Shown: positions 24,755-33,583, counted from the first letter of the stretch. The stretch: DNA of 46,229 nucleotides from Sediminispirochaeta bajacaliforniensis DSM 16054 (GCF_000378205.1 NZ_KB899432.1:1-46229), one strand, 5' to 3'. A program made the numbers and translations. The notes: a model not told the origin generated them from the letters alone.

Positions 24755-25981
24755 ATGATCAATGTGACCAATGAGATAGGAACGTTGCGGTCTGTGCTTG
24801 TACATCGCCCCGGCCGGGAGTTGGAGCGGCTTACCCCAAGATACCTGGAAGAGATGCTCTTTGAAGATATTCCGTGGTTGAAGAAGATCAGGGAAGAGCA
24901 CGACCTTTTTGCCCAGACACTTTCAAAACGAGGATGCAAGGTCTACTACTATCACGATCTCCTTGCCGATATTCTCAGGAAGGAGGTCGTCTGTCGTTCC
25001 ATGATCGACGACGTACTCTCTGCCTGCCGAATCGGATCGACCCTGCTGAAAGAGTCCATTCGGGATTATCTGCGTGGGATGGAGGCGGAACGGCTGGCAG
25101 AGGCTTTCATCTCCGGTTTGGAGAAAAAAGAGATCGATCGTTTGGCCGGTCGGTCACGTCTCTCGAGCTACATTCGGGAGGCTTACCCTTTCTACATCAA
25201 CCCTCTTACAAACCTCTACTTTACACGGGACCCCGGCGCTGTCATCGATTCGGGGCTTGTCGTCAGTGCAATGAAGACTCCGGCGAGAAACCGTGAATCG
25301 CTGATACTTCAATATCTTCATGATTATCATCCTCTGTTCGCCGATCCTCAGGGTGAGGGACAGATTCCGCTCTGGTACAAGCCTTCTGATCTGGATAGTA
25401 TTGAAGGGGGAGATATCTTGATGCTCTCTCCCGAAGTTGTCGCGGTGGGATGTAGCGCGAGAACTGGGACCGAAGGGATAGAGCGGCTTGCCGAGCGGCT
25501 TTTTTCCGGCCCCTCCGGGATACAAGAGGTCCTGGTAATACAGATCCCCTTTGCTCGTGCTTTTATGCACCTTGATACCGTCATTACCATGGTAGATCGG
25601 GACACATTTACTATTTTCCCCGATATTCGGGAGAAGATTACGCTCTTTCGCCTTAAGCCGACAAAAAGAGGAGGAATAAGCATCTCTCCTCTTGACAGTT
25701 TAGAGAAGAGCCTGAAAGAATCTCTCAGGCTTCCGGCGATCCGTTTGATTGAAAGTGGTGGTGGCGATGATTTGACCGCCGCCCGTGAACAATGGAATGA
25801 TAGTACCAACACCCTGGCCCTTGAGCCGGGAGTCGTCGTTACCTATGATCGAAACGTCGCCTCAAACGATACGCTTCGTGCTGCAGGCATCGAGGTGGTC
25901 GAGATAGAGGGATCGGAGCTTGTTAGGGGCCGGGGAGGCCCCCGCTGTATGAGCATGCCGCTTCAACGTGAAGCGATTTGA
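24755..25981 (+). CDS. arcA: Arginine deiminase
   Basis: 408 residues from ATG 24755; hydrolyses arginine to citrulline and ammonia, the first step of the ADI energy pathway. Family start [18 protein letters not shown]; substrate/catalytic region [32 protein letters not shown] with the catalytic His; C-terminal [13 protein letters not shown] with the nucleophile Cys. The open frame extends 35 codons upstream, but that segment is basic and hydrophobic and unlike the family, so the downstream ATG is preferred although no ribosome site precedes it. arcB begins 25 bp after the stop. Divergent from adhE with about 200 bp of shared regulatory DNA. Confidence 0.93.
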   Translation: MINVTNEIGTLRSVLVHRPGRELERLTPRYLEEMLFEDIPWLKKIREEHDLFAQTLSKRGCKVYYYHDLLADILRKEVVCRSMIDDVLSACRIGSTLLKESIRDYLRGMEAERLAEAFISGLEKKEIDRLAGRSRLSSYIREAYPFYINPLTNLYFTRDPGAVIDSGLVVSAMKTPARNRESLILQYLHDYHPLFADPQGEGQIPLWYKPSDLDSIEGGDILMLSPEVVAVGCSARTGTEGIERLAERLFSGPSGIQEVLVIQIPFARAFMHLDTVITMVDRDTFTIFPDIREKITLFRLKPTKRGGISISPLDSLEKSLKESLRLPAIRLIESGGGDDLTAAREQWNDSTNTLALEPGVVVTYDRNVASNDTLRAAGIEVVEIEGSELVRGRGGPRCMSMPLQREAI

Positions 25982-26006
25982 GAAGGCACGAGATAAGGAG
26001 GAACCC

Positions 26007-27002
26007 ATGCCTGTAAATTTGAAAGGAAGAAGCTTACTGACCTTGAAGGACTACACACCTGAGGAGATTCGCTATCTTCTCGACCTTTCTGTTGATCTAA
26101 AGCGTAAGAAACGTTCAGGAATTCGGGGGAACCTGCTTGTCGGAAAGAATATCGTTCTGCTTTTTGAGAAGGCCTCTACCCGTACCCGTTGTGCCTTTGA
26201 AGTTGCTGCCTTCGACGAGGGTGCCCAGGTGACCTTTCTCACCAATAGCCAGATGGGAAAAAAGGAATCGATCGAGGATACCGCCCTTGTACTTGGCCGT
26301 TTCTACGACGGTATCGAGTTCCGGGGATTTAAACAGGAAACGGTTGAGGCGCTTGCACGGTATTCCGGGGTTCCTGTATGGAACGGTTTGACAGACCTCT
26401 ATCATCCCACACAGATTCTTGCCGATTTTATGACCATTATGGAACATGTGGACAAGCCGCTTTCAAAGGTGAAGCTTGTTTTCGTAGGTGATGCCCGCAA
26501 TAACATGGGCAACAGCCTTATGCTTGCTTCGGCGAAAATGGGAATGACGTTTGTCGCCGTTGCTCCAAAGGAACTCCACCCTTCTGGTGAGATGGTTGAT
26601 TATGCCGCTTCGGTTGCGAAAGAGACCGGTGCCGTTATCTCCATGACCGACAATATCGCCGAAGGTGTAAAAGATGCGGATGTCATATACACCGATGTAT
26701 GGGTTTCGATGGGTGAGGAAGCCCAGTTCGCCGAGCGGATCAAGCTGCTGAAGCCGTATCAGGTCAATATGAAGATGATGAAATCGACAGGGAACCCCGA
26801 CACCCTTTTTATGCATTGCCTTCCTTCTTTTCACGACCTCGAAACCAGTATCGGAAAAGAGATTCACACTAAATTTGGTCTTGCCGAGATGGAGGTTACC
26901 GATGAGGTGTTCCGCAGCAAACAATCGGTAGTCTTTGACGAGGCTGAGAACAGAATGCACACCATCAAGGCTGTTATGGTCGCCACGATCGGGGCCCTAT
27001 AG
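26007..27002 (+). CDS. arcB: Ornithine carbamoyltransferase (catabolic type by context)
   Basis: 331 residues from ATG 26007 (AAGGAGG upstream). Carbamoyl-phosphate loop STRTRCAFE, second motif HPTQ, and the ornithine-binding HCLPSFHD (the Cys-Leu-Pro signature) are intact. It interconverts citrulline and phosphate with ornithine and carbamoyl phosphate. Next to arcA it should run in the catabolic direction. Carbamate kinase (arcC) and the arginine/ornithine antiporter (arcD) are not in the window, so the pathway must be completed elsewhere or the carbamoyl phosphate used for biosynthesis. An earlier in-frame ATG (25968) inside arcA is unlikely. A 12-bp hairpin follows. Confidence 0.93.
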   Translation: MPVNLKGRSLLTLKDYTPEEIRYLLDLSVDLKRKKRSGIRGNLLVGKNIVLLFEKASTRTRCAFEVAAFDEGAQVTFLTNSQMGKKESIEDTALVLGRFYDGIEFRGFKQETVEALARYSGVPVWNGLTDLYHPTQILADFMTIMEHVDKPLSKVKLVFVGDARNNMGNSLMLASAKMGMTFVAVAPKELHPSGEMVDYAASVAKETGAVISMTDNIAEGVKDADVIYTDVWVSMGEEAQFAERIKLLKPYQVNMKMMKSTGNPDTLFMHCLPSFHDLETSIGKEIHTKFGLAEMEVTDEVFRSKQSVVFDEAENRMHTIKAVMVATIGAL

Positions 27003-27032
27003 CCATATAAGCCAAACCTATTCTTGCAGTAA

Positions 27033-27061
27033 GGCGTTTCAGCCAGGCAGGCTGAAACGCC
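27033..27061. terminator. Shared hairpin between arcB and the sensor kinase gene
   Basis: GGCGTTTCAGCC - AGGCA - GGCTGAAACGCC: a perfect 12-bp stem with a 5-base loop between two convergent genes. No T-run follows on either strand, so it may terminate weakly or protect 3' ends. Confidence 0.65.
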
Positions 27062-27102
27062 GATGTGAGCATTGATGGTGGTTTCCCTGGATTATCCTAT
27101 GA

Positions 27103-29163
27103 TTATCCTATCTCTCCGCCTTTGCCGGCCGAAACCAAGCTTGAATCCTTTATCTCGGGAAAGCTGATGAAAAAGGTCGTGCCCTCTTTTCCATAGCAAC
27201 AAACCGATCCATTGAGCTGTTCTACAAGCAGATGCACCAGCTGGAATCCCAAAGAGCGTTTTTCGCTGAACAAACTCCTCGGAAATCCCTTCCCATTGTC
27301 GGAGACCGTGAGCTCCACCATTTTCTGTTTATCGCGATTCCCTTTGATACTTATGCGTGCCTTCTTCTCGTCCGAAAAAGCATGACGAAGAGCATTGCAA
27401 ACCAGTTCGGTAAGGATAAGGCCGCAGGGCATGGCCTGCTCGACAGAAAGGTTGAGATTGTTTGCATCGACCGTGAAGGAAATAGCGCGGCCGTTTACCG
27501 TGTGCATTTCGGCAAGATGTCCCACAACGGCCAGAAGATAGGGTTCCAATTCTATATGGTCGAAACTATTACTCTGATATAGCTGTTCATGGACGAGGCT
27601 GATGGAATAGATATGAGCAATACTTTCGTGGAAACCTATAGCTTCTGCCGAACCGCGAAGCTGTGACTGCTTGAGATTGAGAAGGCTGATGATCAGCTGC
27701 AGATTGTTTTTTACCCTGTGATGGACCTCTTCAAGGAGTACCTCTTTTTCCCGAATTGCTTTTTGAAGACGAGTAATATCCGAGCCGACCGAAAGGATTT
27801 CGACGAGGTCTCCTTTTTCGTCTCGAAGCGGCATCGAGGTCCACTGAATCCATGCAAGCTCTCCGTTTCCCTTATGATTTATATTTTTATACGAGGAGAA
27901 GGATTCGGGATCATTCCAGATGTCGGCGGATAGGATAGGGTCGTTTGCTATTATTATGCGGGCGAGAGGAATAGGCTGTATGGTGCTGTCGAAATTGAAA
28001 AAACGGGCGGCAAATTCGTTGTAATAGGTGATGAAACCTTCCTTGTTCCAGCGAATGATGATGGTCTGAGCGTTTTCTACAAGCAGACGGTAGTTTTTCT
28101 CACTTTTCTGTAGTTCCAACTCTCTGGTTCGGATTCGTTCGGCCATGGTTTTCATTGCATTGAGAAGCGCCTCCGCTTCCCTGAAGCTCTTTTTGCCATT
28201 AACCTCGTACCTGCCGTCTGCTATCAATTGTGCTTGTCTGGTTAATGCTTCAATGGGGTTGACGATACGCTTGCCAAGGAAAAGGATGATCCCGATGAGG
28301 AAGATCGAAAATATGACGGTTACAATAATAACGGTGAAACCTAAGGTGTGTACCGGAGAAAAGAATTCATCTGCGGGAGAGAGGACATAAAGAGGCCAAC
28401 CCGTCTTTTCTATGACCAGCCGTCGGGAGAAGTACCGGGTTCCCGCGATCTTAAGAATTTCCGACGGCCGCTTTTGATGGTCCGAAAAGAGCTTATGCTG
28501 TTGTTCCACCAATGTTTTATTTTCAAAGGTGATGACCGTTCCCGTTTTATCGGTTATAAGGATCGACCGATTCCCTGATTGTCTGACATCCTGTACGAAA
28601 GCCGACAGAATGTCCAGGTTAAGATCTGCCATGAGCACTCCCGCTTCGAAGGGAACACCATAGCGGATTGTAGGTTTCGACGTAATCGAAGAGATGAAAG
28701 AGTTGCTCCAGTATCCGGTCTGATCTGCTTTCACGGTACGAAAGAACGTGGTGTTTCCCAAATTACTGCCGACAAAGTTCTCATCGTAGGGAACGGTGGT
28801 CACGACATCGCCGGAAGCATTTAAAATCGTTAGTCGTCTAAAAGGGGGAATCGTTTCAAGCAACGAGGAGAGGAGTTCTTCGTAGTCATTTGATCTCTTA
28901 TTTTGCAACCAGATACTCTCTTTTGTAATTGTTTGTGTCATGGCCGTCGCTCCCTCCAAAAAAAGTGAAATTTCCCTTTGAATAGAGCGGGCAAGGAATT
29001 CATTATCCTGTCGAATTTGCCGTAGTAAGATGTCCGATGTGGTTCTGTACATGATGATGGAGAAGAGTAAGATTGAGGGGACCAGCAGCGGAAAAAGTAC
29101 TAAGGTGAGCAAGCTTCTGATACCCCGCCGTCCCTTGCTACCGAATAGTGGCAATATGTCCAT
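27103..29163 (-). CDS. Sensor histidine kinase (Cache-HAMP-PAS-HisKA_2)
   Basis: A membrane sensor kinase of 686 residues. An N-terminal membrane helix (about 16-38) and a second (about 275-300) enclose an extracytoplasmic domain of roughly 235 residues that looks like a double Cache ligand sensor. A HAMP-like linker (NPIEALTRQAQLIADGRYE) follows, then PAS (about 355-470, NYRLLVENAQTIIIRWN). The HisKA_2 dimerisation motif EEVHHRVKNNLQLIISLLNL carries His481. The ATPase region has LTELVCNALRHAF and VSDNGKGFP. HisKA_2 kinases often signal to stand-alone regulators; no response regulator is adjacent, so it is an orphan. The proposed start has a poorly spaced AAGG. Convergent with arcB. Confidence 0.88.
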   Translation of the reverse strand: MDILPLFGSKGRRGIRSLLTLVLFPLLVPSILLFSIIMYRTTSDILLRQIRQDNEFLARSIQREISLFLEGATAMTQTITKESIWLQNKRSNDYEELLSSLLETIPPFRRLTILNASGDVVTTVPYDENFVGSNLGNTTFFRTVKADQTGYWSNSFISSITSKPTIRYGVPFEAGVLMADLNLDILSAFVQDVRQSGNRSILITDKTGTVITFENKTLVEQQHKLFSDHQKRPSEILKIAGTRYFSRRLVIEKTGWPLYVLSPADEFFSPVHTLGFTVIIVTVIFSIFLIGIILFLGKRIVNPIEALTRQAQLIADGRYEVNGKKSFREAEALLNAMKTMAERIRTRELELQKSEKNYRLLVENAQTIIIRWNKEGFITYYNEFAARFFNFDSTIQPIPLARIIIANDPILSADIWNDPESFSSYKNINHKGNGELAWIQWTSMPLRDEKGDLVEILSVGSDITRLQKAIREKEVLLEEVHHRVKNNLQLIISLLNLKQSQLRGSAEAIGFHESIAHIYSISLVHEQLYQSNSFDHIELEPYLLAVVGHLAEMHTVNGRAISFTVDANNLNLSVEQAMPCGLILTELVCNALRHAFSDEKKARISIKGNRDKQKMVELTVSDNGKGFPRSLFSEKRSLGFQLVHLLVEQLNGSVCCYGKEGTTFFISFPEIKDSSLVSAGKGGEIG

Positions 29164-29336
29164 CCTTTATGTTGCTGATGAGCACCGGAGTAATCGTTTT
29201 TTGCTTATAGAGCTGTTGTGCTGTATTACGGATGGTTAACCTGTTCCTATCCATGGGAAGATTATAGGGGATTCACCCGCTCCTGGAAAGAATTAATGCT
29301 GGAGAGAGACAGGTAAATGGGTTAGACTCTTCCTAT

Positions 29337-30272
29337 ATGAAACGATCTATTTTTTATGCAACGGCATGTTTCCTTGTGCCGCTTTCTTTCTTTATGACGG
29401 GGTGTGGTTCGAAGATGGCTGAAACCGCCGCTTTCGCCCCTATGGTCGAAAAGAGCGTTGGCAGTGCCGATTTGCGGCGCAGTGTGGAAAACTTCGCAAG
29501 CTTTGATACCGGCGGAGGGGCCCTTGCACAGGCGGCTCAGGAAGCTCCTGATACAAGTGATCGAAAGCTTGTAAGTACGGGTTCGATGGAACTTGAGGTC
29601 GACGACCTTGATATTGCCGAGAGCGCCGTTCGTAAGGCGACGGATTCGGCCGGCGGCTATGTGCAGTCTTCGAGCAGATATGAAGATACCCTTTCCATGG
29701 AATTGAAAATCCCCGCAGAGGCTTTTTCTTCGTTTCTTGATGCGGCAGAAGGATTCGGTCGGCTGGAGTCCCGCAGTATCAATGTAGAAGATGTTTCCGA
29801 TCGCTATTACGATCTGGAGCATCGGATCAAAAATAAGGAGATCCTCGTTGAACGCTATCAGAAGTATCTGCAGGATGCAGAAAGTGTTGAAGATCTTCTG
29901 ACAGTGGAACGGGAACTAAACGATGCAACAACGGAGCTCGAGCAGCTCAAGGGCTCTTTTCAGAACCTTGACCATCGGGTTTCTTTCTCGACCCTTCATA
30001 TGATGGCTCACTTACCCTCCTGGGAACAGCAGGAAGATCCGTTGCCCTCTATTCGGGCAGGCCTGAAACGTTTCGGACGAATGATCATTCAGGTCCTTTA
30101 TGTGATTCTTTTCCTTTTGCTTGGGATTATCGTCTTTGGGATTCCCGGCGTGCTTGTGGTCGGGGCCTTGTATTGGCTTGCCTTTGGAAGGGTCGGCCTG
30201 GTACGCCGATTCTGGCATAGACTACGGCCCAGCCGACGGACAAAGAAAACAACGGAAAAGGAAGAGAAATAG
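29337..30272 (+). CDS. DUF4349 lipoprotein
   Basis: 311 residues. Lipoprotein signal peptide with lipobox FMTGC (lipidated Cys23). The body has the DUF4349 pattern: STGSMELEVDDLDIAESAVRKATDSAGGYVQSSSR, a coiled-coil centre (about 165-215) and SFSTLHMM. One or two membrane helices near the C-terminus (about 245-285, LYVILFLLLGIIVFGIPG) are followed by a very basic tail. It is probably anchored at both ends in the cell envelope; the function of the family is not established. The next gene starts immediately after its stop. The 173 bp upstream contain no promoter I would rely on. Confidence 0.82.
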   Translation: MKRSIFYATACFLVPLSFFMTGCGSKMAETAAFAPMVEKSVGSADLRRSVENFASFDTGGGALAQAAQEAPDTSDRKLVSTGSMELEVDDLDIAESAVRKATDSAGGYVQSSSRYEDTLSMELKIPAEAFSSFLDAAEGFGRLESRSINVEDVSDRYYDLEHRIKNKEILVERYQKYLQDAESVEDLLTVERELNDATTELEQLKGSFQNLDHRVSFSTLHMMAHLPSWEQQEDPLPSIRAGLKRFGRMIIQVLYVILFLLLGIIVFGIPGVLVVGALYWLAFGRVGLVRRFWHRLRPSRRTKKTTEKEEK

Positions 30273-30611
30273 ATGGAAGATCGAATTGCTTACGCAACCC
30301 TCGATCATGCGATTCCCGCATCAGGACCGCAGGGAATTGTCCGAAGAACCCTTGCCTGGAATAAAGAGGCCATGACCTGCCATTTTCTACTCGAAAAGGG
30401 GGCTGTTATTCCGATGCACCGCCATTCGGCGGTACAAAGCGGTTATGTCATCCGCGGGAAAGCAAAATTTATGAGAGGAAACGGGGAGTCTTTTATCGGC
30501 GAAGCCGGAACGAGTTATGTGTTCGACCCGGATGAAGAACATGGGGTGGAGGTCTTCGAAGAGAGTGAAATCATCGAATTTTTCACTCCCGCACGGCCCG
30601 AATATCGATAG
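30273..30611 (+). CDS. Cupin-fold protein
   Basis: 112 residues, a single conserved-barrel cupin. Metal-binding motif 1 is PMHRHSAVQSGYVIRGKAKF (two His plus downstream Gln/Gly) and motif 2 is FDPDEEHGVEVFEES with the third His. Small cupins of this kind bind metal or sugar ligands or act as isomerases; no substrate can be assigned. Its ATG directly follows the stop of the DUF4349 gene, so translation is coupled. The stop codon is part of the hairpin shared with the convergent chorismate mutase gene. Confidence 0.8.
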   Translation: MEDRIAYATLDHAIPASGPQGIVRRTLAWNKEAMTCHFLLEKGAVIPMHRHSAVQSGYVIRGKAKFMRGNGESFIGEAGTSYVFDPDEEHGVEVFEESEIIEFFTPARPEYR

Positions 30612-30636
30612 TATTATGAGGAAGTCATAATACTAT
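30608..30636. terminator. Hairpin spanning the 3' ends of the cupin and chorismate mutase genes
   Basis: ATAGTATTATGA - GGAAG - TCATAATACTAT: a perfect 12-bp AT-rich stem. It contains the cupin TAG and the last codons (Met-Thr-Ser-Ser) and TAA of the minus-strand gene. It is probably a bidirectional 3'-end structure without a T-run. Confidence 0.6.
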
Positions 30637-30904
30637 GCTGGCCTTTCTTCGCCTCTTCGACGAGAAAAGCGTGGAGGCGGAGAGCCAGGGATTCGTCGAG
30701 TCCCGCTTCAAAAGCAATCCGTTTGTAACGTTCTATCTGCTCTTGTTCTCTGTCTGGATCTGCGATTGCCCTTTGCTCTTTCTTTTTTAGATTGCCTATC
30801 TTTTCCGTCGTTTTGAATCGTTCCGCCATGAGACGGAGTAAGGCGGCATCAATATTATCGATACTACGTCGTAAATCATTCAACTGATCGCTGCTCATAT
30901 GCAT
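30614..30904 (-). CDS. Chorismate mutase, AroQ class (or related small helical protein)
   Basis: 96 residues, all-helical. The N-terminal LNDLRRSIDNIDAALLRLMAERFKTTEKIGNLKK matches the AroQ chorismate mutase signature, with conserved Arg, Asp and Lys positions. The middle ADPDREQEQIERY fits the family's second helix region. Chorismate mutase converts chorismate to prephenate for Phe/Tyr synthesis; stand-alone copies also occur in salicylate-type lyases, so activity is inferred. It lies 9 bp downstream of the diguanylate cyclase gene, and its GGAGGG ribosome site is inside the end of that gene. The last codons lie in a 12-bp hairpin. Confidence 0.78.
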   Translation of the reverse strand: MHMSSDQLNDLRRSIDNIDAALLRLMAERFKTTEKIGNLKKKEQRAIADPDREQEQIERYKRIAFEAGLDESLALRLHAFLVEEAKKGQHSIMTSS

Positions 30905-30913
30905 GAGCTTATG

Positions 30914-32743
30914 CTAATTACCCTCCGGGGACAAGGGGTTTTCGTCTTCCGGGGAAATGGAAACCCTGTTCCTTCCACTCCTTTTTGCCGAATAGAGCGC
31001 CTGATCGGCCAGTTTGACAAGAATGTCCCTGTCGGTCCCAGGGCGTACATGTTTTTCCGCTATTCCCAGGCTTACGGTAACCACGGGAGCAACCTCCGAG
31101 TAGGCATGAACGATATTGAGATCCTGGATCCCCTGCCGCAATCTTTCCGCTACCTTTGCCGCACTTTCCAGCGGATGCCCCGGAAGAAGGATGATAAACT
31201 CCTCTCCACCATAGCGGGCGACAAAATCCTCACCCCGTTTTAGACTTTCCTGAACCAGGGTCGCAATTTTCTTTAGGCAGATATCTCCCGTAGGGTGGCC
31301 ATAGTTATCGTTATACGCCTTGAAATAGTCGACGTCCATCATAATAAGGGAAAGGGGCAGATCTTCCCGTTCACTGCGTCGCCATTCTCCCGTATATACC
31401 TCCTCAAAGTAACGTCGGTTTGGAATCTCCGTGAGAGGATCGATTCTTGAAAGCCGTTCTAATCTTTGATTCACCTGCCCAAGTTCCCAGGTCCGCTCTT
31501 CTATCTTTTCTTCGAGTTGATCATTGAAGAGTTTGACTTCTTTCGCCAGGTGCTCCGCCTTTTTGTAGGAACGGTCGAGCTTCCAAGAAAGAAAATACGC
31601 CTGCAACAATAAAAAGAAAAGGATTCCGAAGCTTAGAAGTTCCGGCATATTGATGTTATTGATTTCTCTAAAATAATCGGAAAGTGCAGCGGTCAAAACA
31701 ATGACGCCGCCGACCGTCAACAAAATCGTCCCCGTTTTACTCGTGAGTACCTTCCCGGAAAATATAACCACTATAACGTAACAGCCGAAGGCGATGGATA
31801 TGAAGAGTGCATACTGAAAAAACCAATCATAGATGCTCACAGGAAAAAAAAGCAGAAGTACACCGGAAGCAATAAGTAGCCCTCGTGCCAGCATGAGCGG
31901 CAGGCGGGATGCCTTATTGCCGGCAATACCCCAGATATAGAGAATGATGAGCGGCAATAAAAGGAAAACCGGCATATAGCCAAGTTTCATCATTACTTCA
32001 CCAGGCATGCCGGGCCATAACCGAACAAGAATTCGTTCGTCGACGATTCCTTCTCTCAATGCCGTTATGAACGCAATGATCGCAAAGTACAAAAGGGTTT
32101 TGTCCCTTCTGTATGTGAGGAAAAGGAGCATATGATAGAGCGAGAGCATAAGCAAGCTGCCGAAAAGGATGGCATCCCGGATGATATGGCGATGGGTCAT
32201 TTCCCGTATGGCTGTCTCTGTTCCAAACAGAATTCTATTCAGACTCATCCGACGATGGTGGTAGTTTGCGACTTGAATGACGATGTCAGCTCTTTTTCGC
32301 CTGGTCGAAAACTGAATAACCCGAGGGATATATCGAGGAATAAAGGGAGTGATGGAACCGGTGATCATCCGAAGGGAACCGTCGATCCATACCTTAGACG
32401 CCGCCCCGAAATAGGGCATTTTAAGGGCAAAATTGTGCATCCTGTTCCCATCGTTCATAGGAAGTTTCAGTCTCAGGCGTAGGGTCGCCGTACCCCGATA
32501 ACCGATCAGCTCCTTGGGAAGCATTAGGAAGCTGGGGGGCTCACTCTCGGTAAATTCTCCCGGTTTTAGGAGCATCTGAGGATAAAACTCCCACCTTCCA
32601 TCCAGGGGAACGATTCCCATAGTTTCATAGCGTCTCATGCTGAGGTCGACCATGGCGTCGTCGACCGTCTTTGACGCATATATCATAAGAGGGCTTATCA
32701 AAGAGATAAAAAATATAAGGCAAAGGCGACAACGATTATACAT
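30914..32743 (-). CDS. 7TMR-DISM membrane diguanylate cyclase
   Basis: 609 residues from ATG 32743, which gives a clean signal peptide (CLIFFISLISPLMIYAS). The alternative TTG at 32779 adds 12 residues. A periplasmic beta-rich DISM sensor (about 20-180, DGRWEFYPQ) and seven transmembrane helices (about 185-375) follow. A coiled coil (about 385-435) links to a C-terminal GGDEF domain. The active-site motif is GGEEF (residues 512-516), so cyclic di-GMP synthesis is expected. RxxD (RGED, 503-506) lies exactly five residues before it, the product-inhibition site. It is downstream of the XRE regulator by 51 bp and upstream of the chorismate mutase gene. Confidence 0.92.
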   Translation of the reverse strand: MYNRCRLCLIFFISLISPLMIYASKTVDDAMVDLSMRRYETMGIVPLDGRWEFYPQMLLKPGEFTESEPPSFLMLPKELIGYRGTATLRLRLKLPMNDGNRMHNFALKMPYFGAASKVWIDGSLRMITGSITPFIPRYIPRVIQFSTRRKRADIVIQVANYHHRRMSLNRILFGTETAIREMTHRHIIRDAILFGSLLMLSLYHMLLFLTYRRDKTLLYFAIIAFITALREGIVDERILVRLWPGMPGEVMMKLGYMPVFLLLPLIILYIWGIAGNKASRLPLMLARGLLIASGVLLLFFPVSIYDWFFQYALFISIAFGCYVIVVIFSGKVLTSKTGTILLTVGGVIVLTAALSDYFREINNINMPELLSFGILFFLLLQAYFLSWKLDRSYKKAEHLAKEVKLFNDQLEEKIEERTWELGQVNQRLERLSRIDPLTEIPNRRYFEEVYTGEWRRSEREDLPLSLIMMDVDYFKAYNDNYGHPTGDICLKKIATLVQESLKRGEDFVARYGGEEFIILLPGHPLESAAKVAERLRQGIQDLNIVHAYSEVAPVVTVSLGIAEKHVRPGTDRDILVKLADQALYSAKRSGRNRVSISPEDENPLSPEGN

Positions 32744-32794
32744 CACAAAAATGATAGCGAACGGGTTACTATCATGCAAGACGAAAAAGTAGCG

Positions 32795-33124
32795 CTATTT
32801 TTCTAGAAAGCCGGAAAATGCCGAATCGATTTCTTTTACAAGGGTACCCTGAAGTTCCTGTTTTAATTTGGTGATTTTGCGATAGTCACTGAGCAGATGT
32901 TGCTCTTTTTCCGGAAGAAGCAACTGATATGGTTCGAGCTGTAATGCCGAAGCCAGCCTTACAAAGGTATCTGCCCCCAACCAGCGTCTGGAACGTTCGA
33001 TATCGTTCATATGACCAGTAGAAATTTCAGCCCGTTCGGCAAGTTCCATCTGACTTAAGCCTTGAGATTTACGCGCATTGCGGATATTTATAGCCAATAA
33101 TTCCAGCAGTTGTTCCGATTTCAT
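32795..33124 (-). CDS. XRE-family transcriptional regulator
   Basis: 109 residues from ATG 33124. The helix-turn-helix of the Cro/C1 type is at about residues 10-65: NIRNARKSQGLSQMELAERAE, then STGHMNDIERSRRWLGADTFVRLASAL. A short helical C-terminus follows (KLKQELQGTLVKEIDSAF). The frame is open 23 codons further upstream, but the family starts near MKSEQLLELLAINIR. No ribosome site precedes ATG, and a TTGGCA-17-GATACT promoter ends 8 bases before it, suggesting a leaderless message. It probably regulates itself, the diguanylate cyclase downstream, or the divergent gene at 33242. Confidence 0.85.
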   Translation of the reverse strand: MKSEQLLELLAINIRNARKSQGLSQMELAERAEISTGHMNDIERSRRWLGADTFVRLASALQLEPYQLLLPEKEQHLLSDYRKITKLKQELQGTLVKEIDSAFSGFLEK

Positions 33125-33132
33125 TATGTATG

Positions 33133-33161
33133 AGTATCCGATCGTTGTCTTTGATTGCCAA
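33133..33161 (-). promoter_or_regulatory. Promoter of the XRE regulator gene
   Basis: On the minus strand: -35 TTGGCA (33156-33161), 17-bp spacer, -10 GATACT (33133-33138), then 8 bases to the ATG. Confidence 0.55.
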
Positions 33162-33241
33162 TAGTGTGTAAGCGTAAAAAATATGTAGCACATAACGGAT
33201 GACTTGTAGACACAAATCGTTTAATTTGATCAAATACTCCC

Positions 33242-33559
33242 ATGTCGTTATTGCCGAGAATGCAAACGTTTATCCTGGTAGAGCCGAACGAGCTTTATCG
33301 TCTTGGGCTGGCACTGCTTCTTCGGTCTGTGGGATGTGGGGTCTTCCCCGTTTCTTCGGGCGGTGCTGCCGTTACGCTCATGTACAGTAGGGAATTCTGC
33401 GACGGGATATTGATGAATAGCAACCTGGGGGCGGGGGTGAATGCCGCCGATGCAGTCTCCATGATTCGGAGCTTTTCACAGGTTCCCATTCTTCTTTTTG
33501 ATGCAACTTTTCATGTCAGGCCTTGTGATTCGTTTTGTTGTGAGAGTATGCCCTTTTGA
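33242..33559 (+). CDS. Degenerate receiver-domain protein
   Basis: 105 residues. The pattern TFILVEPNELYRLGLALLLRSVGCGVFPVSSGGAAVTLM, then CDGILMNSNLGAGVNAADAVSMIRSFSQVPILLFDA, follows a response-regulator receiver through beta-4. The acidic pocket is replaced (Glu14-Pro-Asn for Asp-Asp) and the phospho-acceptor Asp is Asn59. The C-terminal part with the conserved Lys is missing or diverged (HVRPCDSFCCESMPF). This suggests a phosphorylation-independent pseudo-receiver or a decaying fragment. No ribosome site is clear; Met7 (33260) is an alternative start. It is divergent from the XRE gene and 24 bp before corA. Confidence 0.55.
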   Translation: MSLLPRMQTFILVEPNELYRLGLALLLRSVGCGVFPVSSGGAAVTLMYSREFCDGILMNSNLGAGVNAADAVSMIRSFSQVPILLFDATFHVRPCDSFCCESMPF

Positions 33560-33583
33560 CTATACTGAAACCGGGGGTGCAAC

